A stretch of 64,000 bases of DNA from Siphonodentalium dalli (Eukaryota > Mollusca > Scaphopoda > Gadilida > Siphonodentaliidae), in contig CP136068.1 in assembly GCA_032622095.1 (NCBI GenBank), forward strand, positions 47,424,443-47,488,442, read 5' to 3'. The notes beneath the pieces are model-generated. The model was not told the origin of the DNA. It did not search any database and saw nothing but the letters and a program-made list of their open reading frames with translations. How positions within the stretch are numbered: the first letter of the stretch is position 1; every line of letters starts with the position of its first letter. Below, in pieces: positions 35,405 to 48,000 of the stretch. Both the position numbers and the translations under genes were made by a program.

Positions 35405-35796
35405 CCCTTTACCCAACAAACCGGCCAAAACCGGCCAAATAAAGCTTCAACAGCCTAAAATATCTTCGGTCTATCTCAATAGAACCATACACATATGGAT
35501 ATCATTGGAACCGGCTCCTTGACCACATTGTGACAGTTACAGTTATGCCCTGTGCCAATGCATTCTCTTATATATGCGAGTCGACCATAGGTCGCCTCGC
35601 ATATATAAGAGAATGCATTGGCCTAAACAAAATCTTTTTTTAACACTTTTTACCATTTTTTCTTACATTCTTTAACAATTTTATAATTTTTAATGTGTTA
35701 AGCCAATGCATTCTCTTATATATTCGAGGCGACCTATGGTCGACTCGCATATATAAGAGAATGCATTGGCACAGGGCCCTTCTGTTGGGTAAAGGG
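35405..35796. mobile_element. TTAA-flanked foldback MITE with two nested hairpins
   Basis: The ends CCCTTTACCCAACA and TGTTGGGTAAAGGG are flanked by TTAA (35401-35404, 35797-35800). Inside, GCCAATGCATTCTCTTATAT and its complement form one hairpin of about 65 bases at 35556-35621 and a second, mirrored one at 35702-35770. The whole element is also palindromic. Confidence 0.9.
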
Positions 35797-36605
35797 TTAA
35801 AGAGTAAACATTTTAGGCTAATATTCTAATTTCATGGACACCACAAACAATCCGGACATATGAATCAAATTGTATCACATAATAATATGATATCTTCCAT
35901 CAGACCACTATCGGATACTATATCGGGAATCATAAGAATTCGATTCATTCATATCACTGCTGTAAGGCCTCATGTCAGATGGACAGCACGTGTATTAGTA
36001 TTTCAAGTATACTGTGACCAATATTCATCTGCTGAAAATCGGATTAATATAGCAATACATGTACATATCTAGGCTTATCTTGATACTTTAAAACGACGTG
36101 CATGGTCCATCAAATGTATGCCGTAATTTGTTCATATGTCGAACAATCTACTGACAATGATATAATTGATGGGATTATCCATAACCTGTAGCGTGCATTA
36201 TGAACGTGTGACTTCAATCAATATAAGATAATCCCGCGCAGACATTCTCGCACCGCCTGCATGCCTGTTCGTTCATTCGGTTATCAGAATATTGGATTAT
36301 CCGTATTCTATGCACGGTGGGCACTTCTAAACGGTTTGACTGTGTACGTGATCAGGCTAAATGGTCAGGTGACTTCCGCTGGCGGCGGCAACATACGTTA
36401 CAAGTAACACATACGTGTGGCTAACTCTGGGCTGCGAACTAGAAGTTCCCGTTCACACGGCTAACGACATTAACGAGAAACACACATTCCACGCCATGTA
36501 TACATGTACGTTATGGTAGTTTGTTTGTTTTTGGTATAGACAGACGATTAATTTTTCCGTCGTGTTGACTTACCTGACGACGATTTTCAAACATATAACC
36601 GTGTA

Positions 36606-37333
36606 CAGTAATGCTCAAAGTAATTGACCACTTAACCAGGGGGGGGGGTGAAAAAATTTCTTCCGGCACGTATGCCGGGGTGGGTGGGTGGTCAAAGCCA
36701 CCAACAAGCAATTTTTTCCGCAACTAAAAAAAAAAATTCCTGCTTGTTTTTAGTGTTTTGGCAATGAGTTGGGCTTCAAAACCACTTTGAATCAGTTTGA
36801 ATGAGAGAAATAATGTAATTCTAACTGGTAAACTGACTGCAGGCAGTTATCGTGTTGTATTTTGTTGCAAATTTTGAAATCCAAGATGGCCGCTGGCAGC
36901 CATGTTTTTTGGGCCGAATGACCTCAAAATTACTCATTCCTATTTACATGTCCATGTTAACATCCATGATAAATAGTATGCACAGAAATTCATATACAGC
37001 TGTTTACAGTGAATTTCCCCCCGCAAATCTCTGTTTTAGTGTTAAAAGGGGGGGTGGGTGTCAAAAAATGGTCGGAAAAAACTGCCGAAAACGGAAAAAA
37101 ATTTGGCGGTGGGGGTGGGTGGGTACAAAAAATGATCGAAAGGGAAAAAATGCCATACGTGCCTGAAATTTTTTTCCGACCCCCCCCTGACTTAACCACT
37201 TGTTGCTACTCATCGGAAAGCTCTCGGTGAGAGCTTTCCGGTGAATGGCAACAAGCCATATTTCCGACAAAATCCTGAAAAAATACCCATAATTTTGCTG
37301 TGGTTAAGTGGTCAATTACTTTGGGCATTACTG
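36606..37333. mobile_element. Tc1-like MITE (TA duplication)
   Basis: CAGTAATGCTCAAAGTAATT at 36606 pairs with AATTACTTTGGGCATTACTG ending at 37333, and TA flanks both sides. The arms include GACCACTTAACC/GGTTAAGTGGTC. G-rich and C-rich tracts near both ends (36640-36675, 37045-37195) carry inverted segments. The CAGT start and TA target fit Tc1/mariner. Confidence 0.85.
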
Positions 37334-37394
37334 TATGCCCCAATTGCCACTTTATATACTAACTATGGTCAGATATATGGAGCTGGTAATGCCA

Positions 37395-37912
37395 AAACGT
37401 CGGTAATAACGATCTGATATCGATAATATATACATGCAGAACAATAAGTAATTTGAGTCGAAGGTGTATTTTGTAAACGATCAGGTTAACGGGTTATCTT
37501 AACATCAAATAATTTGATATAAGTTTAATTGATGGCTCGAGTCTTAATTCAGATTACGATTTTCCGTGTAAAAGACGTAATAAAACTAATTGACGGAAAG
37601 TGGATTGGGTAACGCGTGGCACACATGATCGTTTAACAATTGTTGATACGGGGCGTAAACTCAAAACATTCACTAACTAGTGATTATACGATAACTTAAA
37701 TGAGTATAGTGGACTAGTATGCATATACTATAACATGTATTTGATGAATTTGCTTGAAAACTGTACAACAATTAATCGACGACGATATATATAGTTCTAT
37801 TTTCGCATTCCGGCTAATCTGTCATCCGTAACATTATACTTCGTACTCAACAGACGTTCAAATAATGGTTACCTACGGATCAGAGACTATAGAAACCAAC
37901 AACAACATCCCT
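37395..37912. mobile_element. Degenerate copy of the TTAA MITE
   Basis: Internal sequence such as AACGATCTGATATCGATAAT and AAGTAATTTGAGTCGAAGG, and the ending TAGAAACCAACAACA, matches 14380-14905 with many substitutions. Both termini have drifted, so the exact ends are unclear. Confidence 0.75.
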
Positions 37913-37959
37913 TACACTATCACATTAAAGGTTGTAACAAGTTAACACCTAATGCGCAT

Positions 37960-38509
37960 AAGATTGTCCACTTATAAACGGACAATCCGTACCTAAAATG
38001 ATCGGTAATTAATGGACAATCCGACCACGAGTTGCACGCGATCTTGGGATTGTCCACTAAATCGCGACATATATAGATAATCCTGCATGTTAGCTTCATA
38101 TTAAATCTGAAGGGTAATAACTCTATAACGAATGGTACCTTTTCTAAATAACGGAGATTTGTATGAGAAATTTGCAACAGATCAACTCTTGTGAAATATA
38201 AGTCAAATTCTTCCCTTGGGTGGTGGGCTTGGGAGGTCTGGGGTACGCTCTTTAAAAACACTTCTTCGAATATTTCCGTTATTTCGTCAAAAACACTTCT
38301 TCTCATACAAATCGCCGTTATTTAATAAATTAACATTCTTTATAGAGTTATTGCCCTTCATATTAAATATGAAGCTAACATGCAGGATTAGCTATACATG
38401 TCGTAATTTAGTGGACAATCCCAAGCTCGCGTGCCACGCGTGGTCGGATTGTCCATTAATTAACGAACATTTTAGGTACGGATTGTCCGTTTATAAATGG
38501 CCAATCCTT
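37960..38509. mobile_element. Foldback TIR element with GGACAATCC motifs
   Basis: Arms of about 200 bases: ATTGTCCACTTATAAACGGA and CTGCATGTTAGCTTCATATT on the left, and AATATGAAGCTAACATGCAG and GTCCGTTTATAAATGGCCAA on the right. Repeated ATTGTCC/GGACAAT words occur within each arm. The target duplication is unclear. Confidence 0.75.
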
Positions 38510-39228
38510 GAAGAATTGCCTGCAATTTAACACACATAATTATAAGCTTTAGCACATAACGCGCCCTATTAATTTCACTGTGCACGATGTCTGGAGCGAG
38601 TCGATCGTTGTTTCATTGTTTCATGCATACCGAACATACAGAACAGGTTATGTACACCCGAAAGAAATAGCAGATTTGATTGATGCTGACTATGTGGACG
38701 TGTGTACCAAAATCGTACAACAGTAACGTAATAAGTAATTATAGTTATATATTAAGATCACAGCTTGCGGGAATTATGTATACGACCGTTTTATCTTATC
38801 TCTATCCCATACCGCAGCATTATTGTTTTGTCAGGAAAATGTTACAATACCTCTTTAATTGCCACATTCTAGGTCACACGTTAAAACGTGATATGAAAGA
38901 AAATATCCTACACACTTGATTAAATTATATGATTGTTAAATAGGATGTTTTGGTAAGAACAAACACCTGTTTACAGTCATTTATCATATTAAAGAGCAAT
39001 ACGCAGCACTATACTGTACGTTTAACTCCCAAAGCACAGGTGTGTGTCCATGCATTGTTGTCAGTGGCGTCAGTAGGGCGTATAGGGGGGGGGGTATACA
39101 CCGCGAGTGTGCTGAGCTATGTTATCTACGTTCCAGCACTGTGTACAATAAAACCATAGTCAGAAATGTTAACACCACCAAGATAATATTATTAGCCATA
39201 AATATAAATTATAATCTATATCTACGAA

Positions 39229-40980
39229 TGTCTGTCTGTCTGTCTGTATGTCTGTCTGTGTTCTATAGAAATTCACAGGGGACCATTTAGATGATACCAA
39301 AGGGGTCTACTAGGAGTAGCTTTTTATGAGAAAGATAATGGTCTGGGTTATAATTTTCTAAAGTGACGCCGTTGTTGTCAGGGACGGCAAAGGGGGAGGG
39401 TCAGAACAAATATTTGTCGCCGATTGCCACCAAACTTATATATAATCATCCCCATAATATGAGGAATCTAATGGCGTGGTTTAAATATGGCAAAAGTCGC
39501 GCCGTTCGCGTCAGGGGTGCCCGGAAGGGGGGAGATTTTTTTTCTGTCGCCGATTGCCACGAAACTTACATATAATCATCTCCATGATATATGAAGAATC
39601 CAACGGTGTGGTTTAAATATGTCAAAAGTGGCGTCGGTTGAGTCAGGGATGAACGGAAGGGGAGAGGGGCACCAAAATTGTTAAAACTAATTTTAGCGCC
39701 GATTTCCACCAAATTGATCTATATTCTTCTTCGTGATACAAGGAATCTAATTGTGCGATTTAACAACGCCAAAGTGTTGTTTTTGGATGAGAGATTGGGA
39801 GGGGGTGGGCACTAAATTTGATAATAAGTCGCCGATTGCCACCACACTTATACAAAATCATCCCCATGGTATGAGGAGTCTAATGGTGTGGCTTTTATCT
39901 GTCAAATGTGGCCTCATTCGAGTCAGGGTTGCATTGAAAGGGACAGGGGCACCAAAATTGATGCACAATTTTGTTAGCGCCAATTTCCACTAGATTGATA
40001 CACGTTCTTATCCATGATACGAGGAATCTAATCGTGATTTAAAGACGTCATAGTGGTGCTGTTTGGTGAGAGCTGGAGAGGGGAGGGATTGGCACCAAAT
40101 TTGATAAAAAAAATTGTTTATCACCAAACTTATAAACAATCATCTCCATGATATCAGGAGTGTAATCGTGTTGTTTAAGGATGTCACAAGTGGGGCCATT
40201 CGAGTCAGTGATGTATAGAGATGGGAGGGACACAAAAAATTATATCTATATGTTTAGTGCCGATTTCCACCAGATTAATACATATTCTTCTCCGTGACAC
40301 GGGGAATCTTATCGTGTGGTTTAGATACACCAAACTGGTGCCCTATGGGTGAGAGATATGGGGACATTAAATTTGATACGAATTTGTATACTCGCCAATT
40401 TTCACAAATTTCATATATATGCATCTCTAATCTCTAATGAGTCTTAGTGTGTGCTTGAGTCCGAAAACTGATACAACATATTTTTATTACAATCAAATTC
40501 AGACACGTTCTTCTCAAATGATACAAGAAATAAAATCGTGCTGTCTGTCTGTCTTTTTGTCTGTCTGTGTGCGTTCAATATATAACTTCACGCGGTACAA
40601 TCGAGATGGAACCAAGGCGTTCTAAGAGGGGTAACTTTTTACAAGGAAGATAATGGTGCGGGTTAAAATTTTCTAAAATGACGCTCTTGGTGGGAGGGGA
40701 AATTAATAAAATATGGTAAAATAGTTTTGTCGCTGATTTCCATCAAACGAATACATAATCACCTTCGCGATATGGCGTTGTTCGAGTCAGCGTTGAATCA
40801 ACAATTGATTTAATAAACCAAATTCCACCAAATTCGTACACGTTTTTCTCTAATGATATACCATGAATTAAATCACATTTGATGTCGTTTGCGTCACGGA
40901 TGGCGAGTGGATATGCACTATCATTGATAAGATTGCTATTCGCCGATATCCACATATAAGTTATATACACTCACCAGGTC
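39229..40980 (+). repeat. Helentron-like tandem array with (GTCT)n tracts
   Basis: GTCTGTCTGTCTGTATGTCT at 39232 precedes degenerate units of about 130-150 bases sharing GTCGCCGATTGCCACCAAAC and ATGAGGAATCTAATGG. A second (GTCT)n tract at about 40541 starts another, shorter run with the same leader (ATAATGGTGCGGGTTAAAAT versus ATAATGGTCTGGGTTATAAT). Units of the same family at 53405-53578 end in the stem-loop + CTAGT terminus, which ties this array to that family. Confidence 0.65.
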
Positions 40981-41243
40981 ATCTCCCTATCATTTTAAGT
41001 AGTTGGGCGTTCACATTTCACAATCCCGACATATGGTGACCCACATAAGTCATTTGAACAATTATATCTTCTTAACAGTCATATTTATATGGGAATGGCA
41101 ATCAAGGGATTCACACAATGAGCTAGCAAAAATAGATAACTAGAAGAAGCATTAAACGTATATTTATCATTCTATTGAAGAGATACATATATTCGTGCAA
41201 ACTGAGATACCTCGAACCGTCAGAGGATTGCATATATATAATA

Positions 41244-42300
41244 ACTAGCAGGTTAGCCAGCCACTGGCGTGCTTGATTTATGTTTTGTTTGTGTTTTTCA
41301 ATGAGTTAATATTGGGTTTTTCAATATTTTACCCGATTTGACCTTGAATTGATCATTTTCAAGGTCAAGGTCATGTCGGGGTCACAATATATAATTTGTG
41401 GGTACCCGTTTGAAGGTTAAGACTGACCCGATGAAAAATTCCCCCCGTTCCTAGGAACGACAGACATAAGAATGTTTCACACAATGCGACGTCGACGACC
41501 CCCGTGTGTTTTTATATACGAAGTTTGAGCTCACCTAGGGCGGAAAAACTTACCCGCTCCGCGTTCTTAGGAACACAACACGCTCATGTCTATACACGCC
41601 CAGACCCAGAAGAGGTATGATTTTTTTAACCTGCCATTGAGCAGCCCCTGACAGAGGTTGTCCACCCTTACGAGATGGTCAATAGTCCCCGAAAAGTTAA
41701 TCCCGTCGTGAACCCCATCCTCGCAAAGAGCGGACAGTCAATTAATCCCGTCGTGGACGCCATCACCAAGGCGACGTAATTTTGTTTGGTAGCATGTGTT
41801 GCGTTCTAAAAATAGGAAAGCACTTGTTCCCGTATATCTCTCTGCACGTTGCGTTTGCGTAAATACGAAATTGTGAGTGTTGGTTTGTAACCGGGATTTC
41901 TGAGAAGCATTATGCCTATATCCACACTAACTATCCCTCCTAAGCCCTGACCTAAGTGTCATACATACTATAACAATGATGTTGTAAGAGTACTATGGCA
42001 TCCAATAAATCTCCCCGCATAGGAAACCACTCAAAATTAGTGTTCCCGTATATCTCTCTGCAGATGCTAATAACGTTGAATGGTAAACAGACGCTCTTTA
42101 TAGCGATGCGTCAAAAACAAACGCTCATTAAATTATGACTTGATTAACCACCGCGGTGCCGATTGCGGTGATTGAGAAGGGAGAAACGGTGCTATGAGCT
42201 TCTCCAAAACGCGACAACTACGGTGTTCGTGGTTTTTTACCCTTAGGTGGGAAGTTTGAACTCAATCGAGCCAGCCGTTTTCGATTCTATAAAGTATATA
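41244..42300 (-). mobile_element. Helentron-like element, diverged copy
   Basis: It begins ACTAGCAGGTTAGCCAGCCA (complement of a CTAGT terminus) and ends near CCAGCCGTTTTCGATTCTAT before a TA tract. The interior contains TGACCTTGAATTGATC and TTCAAGGTCAAGGTCATG, shared with the 56389-58519 copies. It has no coding sequence. Confidence 0.5.
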
Positions 42301-42319
42301 TATATATATATATATATAT

Positions 42320-42560
42320 ACTAGCAGGGTTACCCGGCGTTGTCCAGGTTAATGTATGCTGTGGATATTTGTTGGGAATAGAGAATGATCTTGCTTAAAG
42401 TGTTATACATTTTCTCATAAATTGTATATTCAATTAGCATCACAAAACATGATTATTACAGTCATGGATTATAAGTAGTGGCTCACCTTGTCAATTGTCA
42501 TTCTGTTTATCGCGATTAATCCGTTCCACCAATAATGAAGTATTTATTTATTTACAACTG
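42320..42560 (-). mobile_element. Helentron-like terminus (ACTAGCAGGGTTACCCGG)
   Basis: It starts right after a TA tract. GTTACCCGGCGTTGTCCAGG is the stem-loop read in reverse. Downstream sequence to about 42560 is the inverted match of 53640-53917 (GTATTTATTTATTTACAACTG versus CAGTTGTAAATAAATAAATAC). Confidence 0.6.
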
Positions 42561-42754
42561 CGTATACATCAGACGTTATAATATGATACATGAACATCAT
42601 AAACACATTAGTTCGATAAAAGATGATAATTGGGTTTTACATATTGAGATGTATCAATCAATCTAGTGGGTTGGACTAAGATATCGAGGACACCTGGCTA
42701 TCATATCTCCATGAAGATACAGATGTTTCAAAGAAATTTCCAGGTGCTCCCCTG

Positions 42755-42904
42755 TTCATGGTGTTATATATTGGCTAAATATCCTTAGTTTAAACGAAAA
42801 CGCCAACTTCGCGCATGCGCAGACCAGATCTCGGAAACGGGTGGAGCTATCGACTTGAAATTTGGTTTTTGAATAGCCCGGACAACGTCGGGCTCATCGG
42901 CTAG
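42755..42904 (+). mobile_element. Helentron-like 3' end fragment
   Basis: It reads CGCATGCGCAGACCAGATCT, then CGACTTGAAATTTGG, and ends GCCCGGACAACGTCGGGCTC followed by ATCGGCTAG at 42904. It is the opposite-strand version of the 55168 copies. Confidence 0.7.
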
Positions 42905-43939
42905 TAAAATATATTTGGTTACATAAATGCACCACCTCAGAACTCCGTTAAAACAACTAATCCTTCAAATTATTACAAAAAACTACGGCTTATTACTGCA
43001 GGTTTGTCATTCACGGCACCAGAAAGCTTCTATATGCGGATCAAACATCGGAGGTATTGTGTTCCCGTCAAGAGTGCATGACCCAGCCACTGTTCATACA
43101 TAAAGCAATTAACGCGGTCATAATGGTTACATAATGCAACTTTAAGACATCCAGCGAATACACACCCCACGAAAACCCGAAATGTGTTGTCCTGCGAGAT
43201 ATCCCATCGCTATTGCTCAATTTGACACGGCCAGATTAGCCTTTCTACAATATCCTAAAACAATAAAGCTTCTCAAATCATCGACATAGTCAATAGAACT
43301 TTCACGAACTTGGACATTCCAACTACAGCTTTTACCGGACTCGAGGTCGCAGTACTACTTTAACGCGTCCCAAAATAACCGCATTCGGGGTAGCACTACA
43401 GCTTTTAAAGCTACCCAATCTATTTATAAAACCTACATATGACCACGGATTTCTATAATTTGGCCAATAGTATGCCCCGGTGGCGTTAATAAACAAAGCA
43501 ACTCAATTATAATCATTAATCAGCACGCTTCAAACTGATCTTACTAAATGCCTCACCCAAATGACTCAAAGTAGTTTCAAAACAATACAACCTATCCTAT
43601 TTTAATGCAGCATAATTATAACAACACAGGTAGTGTTGTCTGCCAATGTTTTGTGATCACCCATGATACATTTGTCCAGCTTATTTTCTACGATGTTTAT
43701 GGAGCAACCGGATACTGTTAATACAAAGTCCTAGCTGATCCTGGCCGTGTTTAGTCAATATTTCATAAACACCACAGGGGCGGTCCTTGTTGGTCCGGGT
43801 GGTGTTTATTCAATATTGCAATGTGTGTGTGTCTGCGACCACCGTCCGTGCGCGTGTGGGTTGTCATTACACACCGACATTGCTATGGTCACTAAAATCA
43901 CACATACATGTAGACACCACCTGGGCGGTCCGGGCTGGT

Positions 43940-45150
43940 TTTTTTTTTTTTTTTAAACATATTTTATTTGTAGTATAATACAAAATGGATTGGGGCACAA
44001 GTTACAAAACTTAATGAGCCCCTCTCCGGTATACATTGATACAAACAATTTGTTTAACAAAATGGCACAATAAGTAACTTATTTACAGCTGCACGTGGTG
44101 AATGAGAAAGGTGATGATGGCAGATTGTAACAAATCATTGAGGAAGGATGAGAGTGAGTCAGTGAGAGTGATTGGGGGGGGGGGGTGCCAACGCCGAGTT
44201 GCATTCTATGGTGAGGCGAAAGGAAAACATGTGATAATTGATAAACAAATTTCTTATCTTGAAATTTAACTAGAAACGTTTAGTCTCCGCGATAAAATGC
44301 TGGACTATTTTGAATAATTTCACATTTTGTTTGTTATGAGCATTCGGGAGGCCAGCAAGTAGATTGTTCATGTGCGTTAATTTAATTCCTTCTCTGTGTA
44401 GCATATGAAACATCTCAGTTCGTTCTGACTGGTAGTGGGGACACATAAAGAAGTAGTGATAGGCATCTTCACACTGGTTGCCGCACGTACAACGTGGGCT
44501 TCCTGCAATATAATTATGAAATTTGTCAGACTGAAGATCACTACAATAGTTATATTTCCTACGACCTGTATAGAAATATATTGGAGGTCTAGCGGTGGGA
44601 TCAATTATTCTAAGATAATCTTTAAAATCGAAAATCGTCGGAGCTTCTGTTATTGCGGAAGGCATGTCGTTCTACGCTTTTATTGTTGAGGGAAAAAATG
44701 ACTTTTTATAGTGCTCGGTATTGCTGAAGTATGTGTAAAAATTTTCGGGGTTTCTGAATTCATACTCGGATATATCGGCTATCCTGGGTGGTATTATTTT
44801 AGTGAGGTAAGTAGGGGCCCTCTGATTTACAATGTTATACATAGTTTGTAATTTATGAAGTTCGCGCCTTTTTCTTAGCGAGGGCCAGCCGACTTCTGTC
44901 ATAATGTCTGTATCTGATACTGAACGCGTGAGGCCGCTGACAATTCTGGCTGCATCAATGTGTAATCGGTCAAGTTTATCCAATTGATATTTTGGCGCGC
45001 ATGCCCAGACTACATCGAGTAATCATATAGAGGCAGTATATATGTTTTATATATATTTTCTAATGTCTTCCTGTCGAGTTGGAATTTAAATTTTCTAAGT
45101 TGTGATAAGCGGGATGCTACTCTCTTTATAGTTGCATTTATATGATTGTT
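43940..45150 (-). mobile_element. 5'-truncated LINE copy with 8-bp target duplication
   Basis: A minus-strand LINE 3' end. The tail is poly(T) on plus at 43939-43954. The flanks are GGGCTGGT at 43932-43939 and 45151-45158, a target-site duplication in which the last T merges with the tail. It is the same broad family as the 5606-9690 copy, sharing AAACATATTTTATT at the 3' end and knuckle-like C-terminal sequence. It is truncated in the RT thumb/C-terminal region. Confidence 0.88.
44270..44983 (-). pseudogene. LINE ORF2 C-terminal fragment
   Basis: Two frames together cover the post-RT region. 44983-44672 reads LDRLHIDAARIVSGLTRSVS and continues through EVGWPSLRKRRELHKLQTMY, matching DAARIVSGCTRSIPN in the older copy. 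44665-44270 reads PPIYFYTGRRKYNYCSDLQS and then the knuckle CTCGNQCEDAYHYFFMCPHY. The frame shift lies near 44670. It is clearly diverged from the 6031-9376 copy, so the two represent separate lineages or old copies. Confidence 0.85.
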
Positions 45151-45891
45151 GGGCTGGTCCGGGTGGTGTTTAGTCACACCTCAATAATACGATTAGCCTA
45201 CTTTTATAATGTACACATTTGGTGTAGAATTATATTAATTATGAGGCAAAAGAAAACAAAATAAGTCTACGCATACTAGTTCGTCATAATGTTTATACAT
45301 GTACATCAAATTATCCAGAGGATATCGCAATAATGTAAAATTTCAATATCATAGCCATGTATACTTACATCAGTGGCTTACACTACCTATATACGTGGGA
45401 CCTTAGTATATGTCATGATAACTGCTTGATACGACGTGCACTTTACCAAATTATATAGCGGCGGAAATGAGTGTACATACCAAATCGATTTGACTCGCTC
45501 ACATATGACCCATGCGAACCGACCGTTAGATTATGCTAAGATCATGGTTCATAGTCATTACACTAACTATAGGTCGAATTGAGTGACACAGCCATTACCA
45601 CGTCAGAGACTAGAATTATTGTCTTGACCAGAAGGCATGCACATTACAATACTCCCACTATATACATCACAGTATCATGAACCATGCGCGTGGTTACAGG
45701 AAACCAACGTTTATCATGTCATTGTACATGTGAATGCCACGTGGGAACGTTCTTTCCAGGGACATCGGAAGTTTTTGGCGAGGTCACACAAGCATTCTCG
45801 CTATTTAAAGTGATGTGAAACAATCCGGTATACATGTAGGATGATCAAATAATATTATTCTTCAAAGTAGTTATTGTTTAACCTCTTCGCT

Positions 45892-46209
45892 GCTATGACG
45901 TCCGTGACTATTACGGACGTAAAAGTGCACGCCGTGTGCTATATGGTCCGTAGGTACCACGGACCTACTTCAGCACACTAGAAGTAGGCCATTATACATA
46001 ACTGGAACTCAGAGATTAGTGCATCGGAATAACTGTATCTCTACGTTTCCAAAAGTGTATGATGTCCCACGATTGTGAACGATAATAGCTTTCAGCTGAG
46101 TCAGTTGTATGGTTCTTGTGACATTCCCGCTATATTTTCCCATTGGAAAATGCCAATAACGTCAACAGCCCAGCACACGACGTCATAACGTCATTTAGCA
46201 GCGAAGAGG
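45892..46209. mobile_element. TTAA-flanked foldback MITE (318 bp)
   Basis: CCTCTTCGCTGCTA and TAGCAGCGAAGAGG are the termini, with TTAA at 45888-45891 and 46210-46213. The interior has paired ATGACGTCCGTGACTATTAC and CGGACGTAAAAGTGCAC motifs. It is nested in the 45809 element. Confidence 0.92.
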
Positions 46210-46387
46210 TTAAACAAATATTATATCCAAATGGACAACACACGCACCGTCATTATCATACAAGAACTAAACTCAGTGAAGCTTGTTGGAGAAATCATTT
46301 TCGTTAGCTTATTGACGATTGTTGCGTCCAGAATCGAGATGTAAATATCTACAATTGCGTGTAGTTCAGACGATGTTCTCTCTGGAG

Positions 46388-47227
46388 CAGGGATGTGACT
46401 AGAGGGTGGGTGTGGGGGTATCTCACCTTTCAACAGTTCGAAATTTCATACCTGCCAAAACATTAGTTGGAATGGTCTTCAGTTGGAAATTTTCCAACCT
46501 TAGGGGGGTGACAGGTTGGAAATTTCCAACACTTGGAAAGCTTGTGTCCTGGTCCTCCCCCGTGGCTAGTCAAAACTGCTACTAAATTTAAGAAAACAAT
46601 ATTGTCATACATTTGGTCAACATTGTCATTGGAATTGTCATCATTTGGAAATTTTCCAACCTAAGTGGGGGGTGTCAGGTTTGAAATTTCCAACTCTAAG
46701 AAGACTTGAGGCTAGTCTAGATGCTAGGATTTTGCGATTTTCTTGTTCAGATTTCAAAATTTTCGAACACCGGGCCGAACCATGGTCGGCCCGGTGTGTC
46801 ACTGTCCCTCCCCATGACCAATACAAAACTGCTAATTAGTTTAACAAAACAATAGTTTAGTACATTCGGTCAAACTTGTGGACTGAAATGGTCATCAGTT
46901 GGAGAATTTCCAACCTAAGAGGGAGTATGAGATTTGAAATTTCCAACACTAGGGGAGCTCCAGTTGAGGCCAGTCTAGATGCTATGATTTCCGATTTTCT
47001 TGTATAGTTTTCCAAATTTTCTCACACCGGGCTGAACAAACATGGACGGACACAATGTCCTGGTATCTTACCCGTAGCCGTGTGCATTTGTCTGGAGTAG
47101 GCTACTAGATGTTATGATTTATGCAATTCTCAGGTTAAAGATAGTTTATGAATACATAGGATATTAGGCCTGAGGACTGATGTGCAAGGGTGACACCCCC
47201 AACGGAGAACCTCTAGCCACATCCCTG
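46388..47227. mobile_element. hAT-like MITE with 8-bp target duplication and internal tandem repeats
   Basis: CAGGGATGTGACTAGAGG and its inverse CCTCTAGCCACATCCCTG are the ends. The flanks CTCTGGAG (46380-46387) and CTATGGAG (47228-47235) differ by one base. The uninterrupted relative near 25320 reads TTCTATGGAG. The interior has about three degenerate units of 200-250 bases with GGTCATCAGTTGGAAATTTT and GGAAATTTCCAACACT. Confidence 0.88.
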
Positions 47228-48000
47228 CTATGGAGTGGTACGGTCGATTTCTTAAAGACTGTTCGGTGATTTTAGTAAAATGGCATAGCGCCTGAGTTCA
47301 AACTTATTAGTGACTTGCAGTAACAGACTCCATTTGGGAGCCTTTATTCTGCATCGCAGGGGCCTGCGGTCCCTGTTGCTATATATAGACAGATACAGTA
47401 AATAGATATATAGATGATATTATTATTCTTCAATATATATCCTCGTGCAAATAGGTTCATATTGGACCTATAAATATTGAAATTGGTTCATATTTGACTT
47501 ACTTGGTTCCGGAATAAGCCCATTGTGGACTTATACCAGTGATTCAGTTAGATGTTGCGGGCGACAATGAAAAGACATATATAAAGAGCGTACATTTGCT
47601 GCTGAAATGTGCCCATAGTGAACGTATTTGCTTCTTTTTTTATTTATTTAATTAAAGTTGTTTTAAATAAAAAAAATTGAAAACAAACGCCGTTATAACT
47701 TCTACGAAATTTGGATGAAAATTCCAGACGATCGTTGCCATACTATTAAGGTACCTGTATAAATGTACGTGGGTTCTGGTATAGATGGTGTCAGAACTTT
47801 AAAACGTTATAAATGAGGAAGGCAGTATAACGATGGGAAGTATGCGGTTTATTATTACTATCTTCTGTCTGATAATATTTTGAGACCTATGCACCATCGC
47901 CAAAATGCAAAAGAAATATGTTTTGCACGCAATATTTAAACACGCTTATTTCCCAAAAATATTATCATTGTTATCAATCAGTATACACGCCATCATAATA

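Larger units (their letters stand above)
45809..47310. mobile_element. Second copy of the 25099-type TTAA element, doubly interrupted
   Basis: AGTGATGTGAAACAATCCGG at 45809 after TTAA (45805-45808) matches 25099. CTTCAAAGTAGTTATT and AATCGAGATGTAAATATCTA match its arm. Two younger insertions split it (45892-46209 and 46388-47227). After 47310 the match is lost, so the right half is missing or diverged. Confidence 0.7.

Noticed and set aside
35860-36072. Short plus-strand frame of 70 codons
   Set aside because: It has no motif and no conserved context in an AT-rich intron.
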